Shown: positions 1-7,352, counted from the first letter of the stretch. The stretch is DNA of 12,489 nucleotides from Candidatus Omnitrophota bacterium (GCA_015231685.1 JADGBA010000018.1:1-12489), one strand, 5' to 3'. Translations and numbers: made by a program. The notes: a model not told the origin generated them from the sequence alone.

Positions 1-3000
1 ATCATTATAAAGGACGCTTATATCCAGAAGACCAAAAAGACCCTCTCCGAATTTGTGTACAAGTTGAGCCGCAGGAAATTCACCATCGGCGTTGGCAAGT
101 ACGTCAACAGGAAGGAGCTTTTGCCCTTTGTCGACTTCAGGGGACGGGTTGCCGACGACGAAGAAAGCGTGATCGTGCGCTTTCATGTGCGGACGCTTAC
201 CCAAAGCCCCGCCGATGCCGATCGCAAATTCAGGTTCTTCAAGCTGGGACTGCGGCCGAGTTTTGAGGCCTACACAGAAAACACGGGGGAGGATCTCGAC
301 TTTGTTGTGGATATGTCGCCGGAGGATGCGGACCGCTGGGAGCTGCGTTTGACCGGGCGGGAAGCGCGGCCCGAGATCGCGAATCCGGATCCGAGTCGAG
401 GAGCGAGGCTCGCGGTCCGCGGCGCACGACGGGTTGCGTTTTCTCCGGGCGTTGTCGGTGCTGTATCGATGCCGGGCCGGGAGCGTTTGCGGTTCGATGA
501 AGCGACCATCCACGGTCTGCTTGACGCATCTTTTGGCTCGGAGGACCTTGCGGATGTTGAGGTGCTCTTCAATGACGATGAGCGGCTTATTTTGCGGACC
601 GCGGACGGGAGATGGACGGTGATCCGGTTGGGTAACCGCGGAGCCGCAGGACCCTTGGCCCCCAGGCCGATTGTGCTGACGGGCATGCTCGACTCGAAGG
701 ACCGGGGGCTTTTGGGCCCTGACGCGGCCTCCGGATCCCTCAAAAGGGCCGGATTGTTCAAAGAACCGCACTATCTTCTGGCCTGGATTGCAGCAAAGCT
801 CGTTCCGCTGCTTCATTCGAGGGGGTTTTGGTCGCTTCAGATTGAGTTCGATACGGATCACGAGAAGCAGCTCTTTTGGGGGTACGGGATGACGCTCATG
901 GAGGAAACCGCGGTGGACATCCAAAAAGCCGGGCCTGTTACCCGGGAATATCTTCAGTACAATCTTTTGCACCGCAGCCATGCTTATCCGCCACCGGTGG
1001 ATGCCGCGAATGAGGCGGTTCCTGCCGCGGAATTCAATATTCGAATGAGCCCTGATGCATTGTTTGCGCCGCCGGATGTTCCCCGCGTCGGGGGTGAAGT
1101 CAGCGAAGCGGATTTGCGGGGGCTTTTGGATGTCTCGTTTTCAGAGAGTCGGGAACATGATGTGGTGGTGATGGTCAATGAGCCCGGCTGCCTTATCCTG
1201 CGCACAGGCGATGAGAACTGGGTTGTGCTGAGGGCCGAAAACAAGCGGTCAGGGCAGGAGCCCGGCATTGTCTGGTTTTCAGGTGTGCCGGATCGAAGGA
1301 ACCGGGACCGCCTCGGTATTGGACCCGTTATAAAGCGCGATCAAAGTCCGGGACTCTTTGATAATCGGCGCCATTTGCTCGGATGGATTATCGCCAAACT
1401 CGATCCCTTTTTGCGCTCGCGGGGCTTTTCCATTCTGATAGCACGGGCCGGGGCCGGGGAGAGGCCGCTATTTGAAGATATCGGTTTTGAAAACAACGGA
1501 TTCGAAGGCGAGCCCTATGTTCAGAGAAATATCGATGTAACGCCCGGCGCGAGGCTTGCGGCCGGAGAGGGCGCCAATAGATTTGCGGGGGGAATGAGGG
1601 TGCGCTCATTCCGGATTATAGGTATGGCGGTCGGGGCATTTATCCGGCAGAGGCGCGAACTTCAAAAACATTTTTTGCATGCGATCGCGGGGCAATCGGG
1701 GGTTGGACGGTTGTTTACATCGGAGAATTCACGGTATCGGTTGAGTTATGAGAAGTTTGATCTTTCCTGGAAGACTCGGGATGATCGTTTTGTGGCGGTC
1801 CGTCTGCGGCGCAAGCCGGGCTCGGGGGAGGGCGGGGAGCGGGCATATGTGCTCGGCCCCACGCGGAGTCTGTTGGGAGTCGAGAGGGAATGGATTTCTT
1901 TTGAAATTGAACCCGGAACCCCCGATTCCCGGATTGCCGGATTGGCACGCGATGCCCTGGCGCGGGAGATGATCGAAGACATCCGTGCTCTTTTGGTTGT
2001 CCGGAAAAAATATCTGCTCAAGCGCGCCGAAACCTGGGCCTTGTTCGGAGTCTTGAATGACCAGCGGGTCCATGAAGATATCCGTTTGGGTGTGAGGAAC
2101 TTGCTGGTCGAAGCAAATTATCGGTTGATTTATTCGTCTCTTGGCAGAGTAAAGATCGACCCTTGGGATCGATATCGTGATGATGCTGAGGAAGACGCCT
2201 CGTTCGGGCTTCTGAGAGCCGTTGAAACCTTCCAAAGAGAGCGGGGATGTCAATTTTCGACTTATGCCTCCCACTGCATGATCAATGAAATTTATCGCGG
2301 CCAAGCACGCAGGCAGCGGCGCAGGTCTCAGGCGGATTACGCGCCGACAACGTCTGCGTGGGACGGATTGGCAGACCGTCACCCTGAGATTGAAGAGGCA
2401 GCTATTTGGGCTGAGGATCTCTCGGAGATGAATTCGAGGTTTGTTTATCTTGACCGTCGTGAGCAGATCATTGTCAAGATGCGCCATGGAATCGGGACCT
2501 CGTGGGGGCAGATATATACTTTGAAGGAATTGGGGGATTTATTCGGATTTTCGAAAGCACGGGTGAAGCAGCTCGAGATGCGTGCTATGGAAGTGTTGGG
2601 GGGCGGACCGGCGCTGGACCAACGCATGCATCAATCTGGCGGCAGACGCAGGCGGGCCCGGGTTTATGGGGATCACGCCGATGTCTTCTTGGCGGAGGCG
2701 CTGGGACGAAAGGTGCTGGGAAGAAAGGTGCTGGGACCCAAGGTGCTGGAGGCAAATCTGGAAGAACTACTGAGTTTGGGGCTTGAAGAGCTTACCCGAC
2801 GATTCGGGAAGCCCGAGTGGGATGCCTTGGCGGAGTTGAGGGCTGGACCATCTGCCGGCCAAACGTGGAGACGCCTTAGTGGCAACCCAAACGTTAAAGC
2901 GGTGCTTCTGGCGCTTCTCGGGGATCAGCCGGACCAAAGGGGAAAAGTCAAATTTGCTTTTGATTCCGGATTTGCCCAAGGGGGCGAAGACACCAGAGTG

Positions 3001-4209
3001 AGTGCCGAAATCCGGGCGTTGGGGGGCAACCTGTGGCTTCGCGACGCGGAAGGGGCGATTCGTCGTTTGAGCCTGCCGCGAAGACATTCGGCATTGATCG
3101 CAGAGAGGGACGGGAGCGTCACGCTCTTTGTTCCCGAAAAATTGAGTAAAAAAGATTTGGAACATTTGCATCAGATTCCTGAGGTAGCGTCCAGAGAATT
3201 GCTGCCGGGCATAGGGGCGCGGATAGCGGAGGCAACACGAAGCGCGGCCGTTCGTGGAGCACAACACGATGTCCGAAGTGGAGAAATCGCTGCTTTTATC
3301 GAACGCATTCATCACACCCGGCCGTTTCCCCCCAGGTTCGGCATCACCATCGGCCGGCGGCGGGTACGGGTGGAATACGCAAACGCGGAACTGAAGGTCC
3401 GGGGGTTGAGGGGCCGCCGCGGCGTCATAACGGGGCAGCGCGAAGACGCGTCTTTGCAGGATGAAAGCGGGGCTTCTATGGTTGAGGTCCTCATGCGCCA
3501 CCGGGTCGCTCAGGCGCGACGCTCGGTGGTTGCGGGTCTGGTCGAGATTTCGCCTTCGGTGGTGGTCATCCGGGCGGATTATCTGGGCCGCAAGGACCCC
3601 GAGATTGGGGCGCTCATGAGGGACCAGGTGAGGAAGGCGGGGCTTGCGGCAACGGCAGCGGAGGGCGGCGGATCCGCTATCACGAGGGTGGTGGTGGAGG
3701 GCTCTCCTGAAGCCGTGAAGGAGTGGACGGATTTGGATTCAGAATTCTTTGTGACGCGGGTGCCCGCGGGATTGGAGAACGCGGCGAGGGCATACTTGAC
3801 GGGGAAGAGGGATCCGTTTCTGGAGAAACCAACGGGGCAAGGCCGGGATCCTTCCGAAAATGCGTCGGACACGCCAACGGCGCGTTCTCGTAATGACAGA
3901 TGGATCGTTGTTGACGAGCGGCCGCTTGATGCAAGGGAATCGGTTTTTGACTTCGGTTCGTTGGCGGGGTTTGCCTGGGCGGCTTCCCAACTGAAGGACG
4001 GCACAGACCCGGCTCTGGGGGCGCTGTTTGATTTTTATCGAACGTTACGCAAAGACGGCGCAGCGGTTAAGCTTGAGGACTTCTGGGATATCCTGACGGA
4101 TCCGGCCCTGGCGGCCCGCAACGCGATTGAACCGTTCGCCTGGATGGCGCTGGCGGAGGCGCTGCGGTGTTATGAAATGATCCGGAAGACGAGCGCGCGG
4201 GCGGCGTAG
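1..4209 (+). CDS. Giant multi-domain protein with embedded sigma-70 regions 2 and 4 (5' partial)
   Basis: Frame 1 has no stop from the window edge to TAG at 4207-4209, giving about 1,402 codons. A GTG at 55 is possible, but in-frame codons continue upstream of it without an obvious ribosome binding site, so the true start probably lies outside the window. Codons about 165-315 and 369-513 form two related tandem repeats (see separate entries). Codons about 695-770 match sigma-70 region 2, with GLLRAVETFQRERG followed by FSTYASHCMINEI. Codons about 813-867 match region 4, with LDRREQIIVKMRHGIG, TLKELGDLFGFSKARVKQLE and a following helix. No region 3 lies between them, and no region 1.1 is visible. 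The C-terminal 530 or so residues are unrecognised. Family knowledge supports RNA polymerase binding by region 2 and -35 or DNA contact by region 4; whether this protein directs transcription is inference. Ordinary sigma factors are 180-620 residues, so the size is exceptional. Confidence 0.85.
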   Translation: MIIKDAYIQKTKKTLSEFVYKLSRRKFTIGVGKYVNRKELLPFVDFRGRVADDEESVIVRFHVRTLTQSPADADRKFRFFKLGLRPSFEAYTENTGEDLDFVVDMSPEDADRWELRLTGREARPEIANPDPSRGARLAVRGARRVAFSPGVVGAVSMPGRERLRFDEATIHGLLDASFGSEDLADVEVLFNDDERLILRTADGRWTVIRLGNRGAAGPLAPRPIVLTGMLDSKDRGLLGPDAASGSLKRAGLFKEPHYLLAWIAAKLVPLLHSRGFWSLQIEFDTDHEKQLFWGYGMTLMEETAVDIQKAGPVTREYLQYNLLHRSHAYPPPVDAANEAVPAAEFNIRMSPDALFAPPDVPRVGGEVSEADLRGLLDVSFSESREHDVVVMVNEPGCLILRTGDENWVVLRAENKRSGQEPGIVWFSGVPDRRNRDRLGIGPVIKRDQSPGLFDNRRHLLGWIIAKLDPFLRSRGFSILIARAGAGERPLFEDIGFENNGFEGEPYVQRNIDVTPGARLAAGEGANRFAGGMRVRSFRIIGMAVGAFIRQRRELQKHFLHAIAGQSGVGRLFTSENSRYRLSYEKFDLSWKTRDDRFVAVRLRRKPGSGEGGERAYVLGPTRSLLGVEREWISFEIEPGTPDSRIAGLARDALAREMIEDIRALLVVRKKYLLKRAETWALFGVLNDQRVHEDIRLGVRNLLVEANYRLIYSSLGRVKIDPWDRYRDDAEEDASFGLLRAVETFQRERGCQFSTYASHCMINEIYRGQARRQRRRSQADYAPTTSAWDGLADRHPEIEEAAIWAEDLSEMNSRFVYLDRREQIIVKMRHGIGTSWGQIYTLKELGDLFGFSKARVKQLEMRAMEVLGGGPALDQRMHQSGGRRRRARVYGDHADVFLAEALGRKVLGRKVLGPKVLEANLEELLSLGLEELTRRFGKPEWDALAELRAGPSAGQTWRRLSGNPNVKAVLLALLGDQPDQRGKVKFAFDSGFAQGGEDTRVSAEIRALGGNLWLRDAEGAIRRLSLPRRHSALIAERDGSVTLFVPEKLSKKDLEHLHQIPEVASRELLPGIGARIAEATRSAAVRGAQHDVRSGEIAAFIERIHHTRPFPPRFGITIGRRRVRVEYANAELKVRGLRGRRGVITGQREDASLQDESGASMVEVLMRHRVAQARRSVVAGLVEISPSVVVIRADYLGRKDPEIGALMRDQVRKAGLAATAAEGGGSAITRVVVEGSPEAVKEWTDLDSEFFVTRVPAGLENAARAYLTGKRDPFLEKPTGQGRDPSENASDTPTARSRNDRWIVVDERPLDARESVFDFGSLAGFAWAASQLKDGTDPALGALFDFYRTLRKDGAAVKLEDFWDILTDPALAARNAIEPFAWMALAEALRCYEMIRKTSARAA
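493..950 (+). repeat. Protein-level tandem repeat, copy A (possibly GNAT-like)
   Basis: This segment of the giant protein is similar to the segment at 1105-1540. Shared landmarks in order are GLLDASF (versus GLLDVSF in copy B), LILRT then W-V-R after the first strand pair, a variable loop, HYLLAWIAAKL (versus HLLGWIIAKL), PLLHSRGF (versus PFLRSRGF), and a final LFWGYGM (versus LFEDIGF). The helix followed by SRGF, a strand and an LF-x-x-x-GF turn resembles the second half of GNAT acetyltransferases. The Q/RxxGxG/A acetyl-CoA loop is not evident, so enzymatic activity is doubtful. Confidence 0.6.
1105..1540 (+). repeat. Protein-level tandem repeat, copy B (possibly GNAT-like)
   Basis: This is the second copy of the repeat that begins at 493. 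It keeps GLLDVSF, LILRT, the tryptophan-valine strand, HLLGWIIAKL, PFLRSRGF and ends LFEDIGFENNG, which looks more like a GNAT C-terminal half than copy A does. The copies are diverged at DNA level, so the duplication is old or under weak constraint. A possible third, much weaker relative of the strand part lies near 1735-1870. Confidence 0.6.
2704..2748 (+). repeat. Three 15-bp tandem repeats inside the giant ORF
   Basis: Three consecutive 15-nt units (2704-2718, 2719-2733, 2734-2748) encode GRKVL, GRKVL and GPKVL. They differ at two to three bases, so the expansion is fairly recent. The repeat lies just after sigma region 4 in what is probably a linker, and it keeps the frame. Confidence 0.85.
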
Positions 4210-4230
4210 TATTTTGCGGCCCGATGTACT

Positions 4231-4269
4231 GGCGGGAACGAAGCGCCGCCGGGAGCTTCGTTCGACGCC
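4231..4269. terminator. Hairpin between convergent genes, candidate bidirectional terminator
   Basis: GAACGAAGC at 4236-4244 pairs perfectly with GCTTCGTTC at 4255-4263 across a 10-nt loop. An outer GGCG (4231-4234) pairs with CGCC (4266-4269) after a small bulge. It lies between the stop of the giant ORF and the stop of the convergent cysteine-cluster gene. No T-tract follows on either strand, so intrinsic termination would be weak; RNA 3'-end protection is another possibility. Confidence 0.5.
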
Positions 4270-4305
4270 ACAGCCGCTCTCTCTGCGGAGGTCTTTGGCA
4301 CGGGA

Positions 4306-4689
4306 TCACAAATCCGGATACATTTTGCGGTAAACGCGGGGCCGGTGCTTTTTAAGGTACCGCTTCAGATCCGCCTCTTTTTTGAAGGAATGCTTCTCGT
4401 CCGGTTCGGCGGCGTGTCTTGAGCAGTTGTGAACCTCATAGCCCCGGCAGATGGCGGGCCTTTTGTGGTAGATTTTGCAGCGTCCGTTTTTCAGGTGCAG
4501 GCAGGGTGCGGCGAACTGGATATGCCACACGTTTTCAGGACAGACATAGACGTGGACCCCCCGGTGAATCAAATACCAGCGGATATCATCGAAGTCAGAC
4601 GCTGATCGCGGCCGGTCGATTTCCATCGCGAGATAAGTGCAGCAGTAGCCGCAGTCACGGCACGGATCTTGGGAGAGTTTGATTTTCAT
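4306..4689 (-). CDS. YkgJ family CxxCxxCC cysteine-cluster protein
   Basis: A 127-residue protein whose cysteine pattern fits the YkgJ/CxxCxxCC family (PF03692), which is proposed to bind zinc or an iron-sulfur cluster; its biochemical role is not established. Visible ligand candidates are Cys10, Cys13, Cys16 and Cys17 (CRDCGYCC), Cys50, Cys63, Cys71 in RCKIYHKRP, Cys81 (ICRGYE) and Cys89. The CxIYxxRPxxCR block is the family hallmark. The length is close to E. coli YkgJ. The C-terminal 35 residues are rich in lysine and arginine and lack cysteine. The ATG at 4689 is the only sensible start. No Shine-Dalgarno is present, and a TATAAT box lies 8 nt upstream, so the transcript is probably leaderless. 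The gene is divergent from the aldehyde dehydrogenase and convergent with the giant ORF. Confidence 0.9.
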   Translation of the reverse strand: MKIKLSQDPCRDCGYCCTYLAMEIDRPRSASDFDDIRWYLIHRGVHVYVCPENVWHIQFAAPCLHLKNGRCKIYHKRPAICRGYEVHNCSRHAAEPDEKHSFKKEADLKRYLKKHRPRVYRKMYPDL

Positions 4690-4697
4690 GAGGGTTT

Positions 4698-4703
4698 ATT
4701 ATA
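4698..4703 (-). promoter_or_regulatory. -10 box of the cysteine-cluster gene
   Basis: On the minus strand a perfect TATAAT (4703 down to 4698) ends 8 nt before the ATG at 4689. Transcription would begin about 0-2 nt from the start codon. No TTGACA-like -35 stands at 16-18 bp; a TTGATC lies 21 bp upstream. Confidence 0.55.
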
Positions 4704-4762
4704 GCAAACGATGAATGCTCCGGCGATCAACCGACATTCGGGCGCGAAGGGCCCAAATACGG

Positions 4763-4768
4763 TATAAT
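4763..4768 (+). promoter_or_regulatory. -10 box of the aldehyde dehydrogenase gene
   Basis: A perfect TATAAT ends 12 nt before the ATG at 4781. The expected transcription start near 4775 would leave a leader of about 5 nt. There is no Shine-Dalgarno between the box and the ATG. No clear -35 hexamer is seen at the usual spacing, so an activator or an extended contact may be used. Confidence 0.55.
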
Positions 4769-4780
4769 CATCCCTCACTC

Positions 4781-6382
4781 ATGGCAAAGAAAAGCGTTTT
4801 TCCCAAATCAGCTGACATCCCTGAGCGCTTCCGGTGGAGCGGGACGCTCGATCAGGACCGCTATCTGATCGGCGGAGAGCTCCGCCAATGGAAGGGGGAG
4901 ACCGAAGAAGTTTATTCCCCGATTTATGTCGATTCGAGGCCTGTGCTTCTGGGGCATTACCCGCTTCTTACGGAGCGCAAATCCCTCGAGGCGCTCGACG
5001 CCGCCTGCGCTGCCTATGACCGCGGCCGGGGCGCCTGGCCCACGATGAGCGTCGAAGCCAGGATCAGGCACGTCGAGGCCTTTGTCGGCCGCATGCAGGC
5101 GGCGCGCGAAGAGGTCGTCAAGATTCTCATGTGGGAGATCGGAAAAACGCTGAAGGACTCCGAAAAGGAGTTCGACCGGACGGTGGAATACATCCGGGAC
5201 ACCGTCACCGCTCTCAAAGACCTCGACCGCACAAGTTCGAAGTTCGTGATCGAGCAAGGGGTGCTGGGTCAAATCCGGCGCTCGCCGCTGGGTGTGGTTC
5301 TTTGTATGGGGCCGTACAACTATCCTTTGAACGAGACCTTCACCACGCTCATTCCGGCTCTCATAATGGGCAATGCCGTAATCTTCAAGCCTCCCAAACT
5401 CGGTGTTCTTCTTCACGCCCCGCTTCTTGAGGCCTTCAAGGAATCGTTCCCGCCGGGAGTCGTGAATACGGTTTACGGGGAAGGGCAGAAGATTATCGGG
5501 CCTCTCATGCAATCCGGAAGGATTGATGCCCTTGCCTTCATCGGCTCAAGCCATGTCGCCAATATTCTCCAGAAGCAGCACCCCAAGCCCCACCGCTGCC
5601 GGTTTGTGCTGGGACTCGAGGCCAAGAATGCCGCGATCATTCTCGAAGACGCGGACCTTGATGAAGCCGTGAAGGAATGCGTGCTGGGATCGCTTTCTTA
5701 TAACGGCCAGCGGTGCACGGCGCTCAAGATGATTTTTGTACACGCCACGATTGCGGACGCGTTTGTCGAAAAGTTCATAAGCGCGGTCGAAAAACTCAAA
5801 TGCGGAATGCCCTGGGAGGACGGAGTTTTCATCACGCCGCTTCCCGAGCCGGACAAGACCTCCTATCTGGATGAGCTTGTCAAGGACGCCCAGAAGACCG
5901 GCGCCCTCGTCATGGGCCACGGCGGGGGAGTCATGGACCGGACGCTTTTTTATCCCGCAGTGCTGTATCCGGTGCTTCCGGGGATGCGGATTTATTCGGA
6001 GGAACAGTTCGGGCCGGTGGTGCCGATCGCGCGGTTTGTCCGCATCGAGGAGGCGGTGGAGTACATCATGGACTCGAATTACGGCCAGCAGGCCAGTGTC
6101 TTCGGGAAGGATCCGGACAAAATCGCAAAGCTCATCGATCCCCTGGTGAACCAGGTCTGCCGGGTCAATATCAACAGCCAGTGCCAGCGGGGTCCCGATC
6201 TTTTTCCTTTCACCGGCCGGAAGGATTCCGCCGAAGGCACCCTTTCGGTGACGGACGCGCTCAAAGTCTTTTCCATCCGTTCGCTCGTCGCCGCCAAGGA
6301 GACGCCCGCGAACAAATCCATCATCACCGGCATTATCCGCGAACGCAAATCCAACTTCCTGTCGACCGATTATCTGCTTTGA
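4781..6382 (+). CDS. GapN-like NADP-dependent glyceraldehyde-3-phosphate / aldehyde dehydrogenase
   Basis: A 533-residue member of the aldehyde dehydrogenase superfamily, closest by motif to non-phosphorylating GAPDH (GapN), which oxidises glyceraldehyde-3-phosphate to 3-phosphoglycerate with NADP. Visible: the GPYNYP oxyanion asparagine (Asn180), the FKPP cofactor strand, the FIGSS turn, the nucleophile Cys312 in NGQRCTALK, EEQFGPV, and QRGPDLFPF near the C-terminus. In GapN, the Arg before the catalytic Cys and the Arg of QRG bind substrate phosphate, and both are kept. The usual ELGGK motif reads GLEAK: the general-base position 34 residues before the Cys is Gly278, and a Glu sits at 280. 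The protein is longer than Streptococcus GapN (about 475), with extra residues at both ends. I chose the ATG at 4781 because upstream in-frame starts would precede the TATAAT box. A GapN-like phosphorylated aldehyde substrate is likely but not proven. Confidence 0.85.
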   Translation: MAKKSVFPKSADIPERFRWSGTLDQDRYLIGGELRQWKGETEEVYSPIYVDSRPVLLGHYPLLTERKSLEALDAACAAYDRGRGAWPTMSVEARIRHVEAFVGRMQAAREEVVKILMWEIGKTLKDSEKEFDRTVEYIRDTVTALKDLDRTSSKFVIEQGVLGQIRRSPLGVVLCMGPYNYPLNETFTTLIPALIMGNAVIFKPPKLGVLLHAPLLEAFKESFPPGVVNTVYGEGQKIIGPLMQSGRIDALAFIGSSHVANILQKQHPKPHRCRFVLGLEAKNAAIILEDADLDEAVKECVLGSLSYNGQRCTALKMIFVHATIADAFVEKFISAVEKLKCGMPWEDGVFITPLPEPDKTSYLDELVKDAQKTGALVMGHGGGVMDRTLFYPAVLYPVLPGMRIYSEEQFGPVVPIARFVRIEEAVEYIMDSNYGQQASVFGKDPDKIAKLIDPLVNQVCRVNINSQCQRGPDLFPFTGRKDSAEGTLSVTDALKVFSIRSLVAAKETPANKSIITGIIRERKSNFLSTDYLL

Positions 6383-6388
6383 GGCCGG

Positions 6389-6401
6389 CCGCGCTCCGCG
6401 G
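6389..6401 (+). other. Short GC hairpin after the aldehyde dehydrogenase
   Basis: CCGCG-CTC-CGCGG starts 7 nt after the TGA of the dehydrogenase. The stem is 5 bp and no T-run follows closely, so this is at best a weak terminator. The rest of the 103-bp gap before the next gene shows only that gene's ribosome binding site. Confidence 0.25.
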
Positions 6402-6485
6402 GCGGGGTGTCGCGGGGAGGCTCTCCAACTGAAACTTTTTGGCCCCCGCCGGAGGTCTAAGAGGGCAAAAAGGGAGGGCTCGACA

Positions 6486-7235
6486 ATGAAGCGCATCAAT
6501 CGTTGGGCAATGACGGCAGCGGGATTGTTTTTGACCGCAGTGATGGCGACGCCCGCGCAGGCCGCTTTGGACGCGGCTTCCAGGGACACGATTCTGGATG
6601 GTCTGATGGGCGCGGGAACGGGCGCGATCGCCGCGGGGGCGTCAGGCGGCAAGGCCGGCACGGGCGCCCTGATCGGCGCGGGAACGAACCTGGTGGGCAG
6701 GGTCCTCATCAACCTTCTGTCGACACCCTCGACAACTTATTCGACGCAACCGGCCTATGCGTATCCGCAGACCTATTCGTACGTCCCGGCACCGGAACCG
6801 CCCCCGACAAGCGGCAACGTCGTGTATGCTGCCCAGCCGTTCGCAGCCGCAACCCCCGTCACGGTGCAGCCGGTTTATCAGACGACTTATCCGGCGGCGG
6901 TCAATTACGGAACGCGTTCCACTTCCAGTGCGGAGAACTCCAAACGGCTCATCACCCAGGGGCTGATGGGCGCTGCTACCGGCGCCATTGCTTCGGAGGC
7001 CTCCGGCGGGAAGGCGGGTACGGGAGCTCTGATCGGCGCCGGAACGCAGCTTGCAGGAAATATTCTGATCGATCTCTTGCAGCCGGCACCCGCTGCGACG
7101 CCTGTCGCCACTCAAAGGATCACGCCCAATCCGGCGTGGTTGCAGACTTCCGGCTCGGGCCCGGTGAACAAAAAAATTGTCAGGACTTATGATGCGGACG
7201 GAAAGCTCGTATCCGAAGAGGAATTCTGGATATAA
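6486..7235 (+). CDS. Exported protein with duplicated glycine-zipper domain
   Basis: A 249-residue protein with an N-terminal signal peptide (KR near the start, hydrophobic core, likely cleavage after TPAQA near residue 26). Residues 39-78 and 159-198 are near-identical repeats, about 32 of 40 matching, each starting GLMGA and containing ASGGKAGTGALIGAGT. The regular Gly/Ala spacing is that of glycine-zipper segments, which pack as membrane helical hairpins in outer-membrane or periplasmic proteins. A linker of about 75 residues rich in Tyr, Pro and Thr joins them. The last 25 residues form a separate small segment with RTYDADGKLVSEEEF. The ATG at 6486 has GGGAGG 8 nt upstream. A role in the envelope is inferred from the signal peptide and zippers; the specific function is unknown. 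Confidence 0.8.
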   Translation: MKRINRWAMTAAGLFLTAVMATPAQAALDAASRDTILDGLMGAGTGAIAAGASGGKAGTGALIGAGTNLVGRVLINLLSTPSTTYSTQPAYAYPQTYSYVPAPEPPPTSGNVVYAAQPFAAATPVTVQPVYQTTYPAAVNYGTRSTSSAENSKRLITQGLMGAATGAIASEASGGKAGTGALIGAGTQLAGNILIDLLQPAPAATPVATQRITPNPAWLQTSGSGPVNKKIVRTYDADGKLVSEEEFWI

Positions 7236-7266
7236 ATGAAACGCATTTGTCCGCGCCTCTGGAGTA

Positions 7267-7312
7267 ACCCAAACCTTTTGAAGCCTTAATGCTGGCTTAA
7301 AGAGGTTTGGGT
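7267..7312 (+). terminator. Long hairpin between two exported-protein genes
   Basis: Two 19-nt arms (7267-7285 and 7294-7312) pair with only one G-U and one mismatch around an 8-nt loop; the outer 9 bp, ACCCAAACC with GGTTTGGGT, are perfect. It begins about 30 nt after the stop of the glycine-zipper gene and ends 40 nt before the next ATG. The following bases are ACACTTAAAACT, not a T-run, so it may be an attenuating or RNA-stabilising structure rather than a classical terminator. Confidence 0.55.
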
Positions 7313-7352
7313 ACACTTAAAACTCAAACAGTCATGAACAAAGGAGGGGCTG

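Noticed and set aside
55..57. GTG at 55 as the start of the giant protein
   Set aside because: The frame is open to the window edge, upstream residues are coding-like and no ribosome binding site precedes the GTG; I treat the gene as 5' partial.
1729..2487. 252-codon minus-strand open frame
   Set aside because: It is antisense to the sigma-like region, whose plus-strand motifs are clear; no domain is recognised.
2704..2748. CRISPR or minisatellite array
   Set aside because: There are only three contiguous 15-bp units with no spacers, in frame within a gene.
5546..6712. 388-codon minus-strand open frame
   Set aside because: It lies opposite the conserved aldehyde dehydrogenase and the glycine-zipper gene, is rich in Arg/Pro/Ala, has no family motif, and is a GC-driven shadow.
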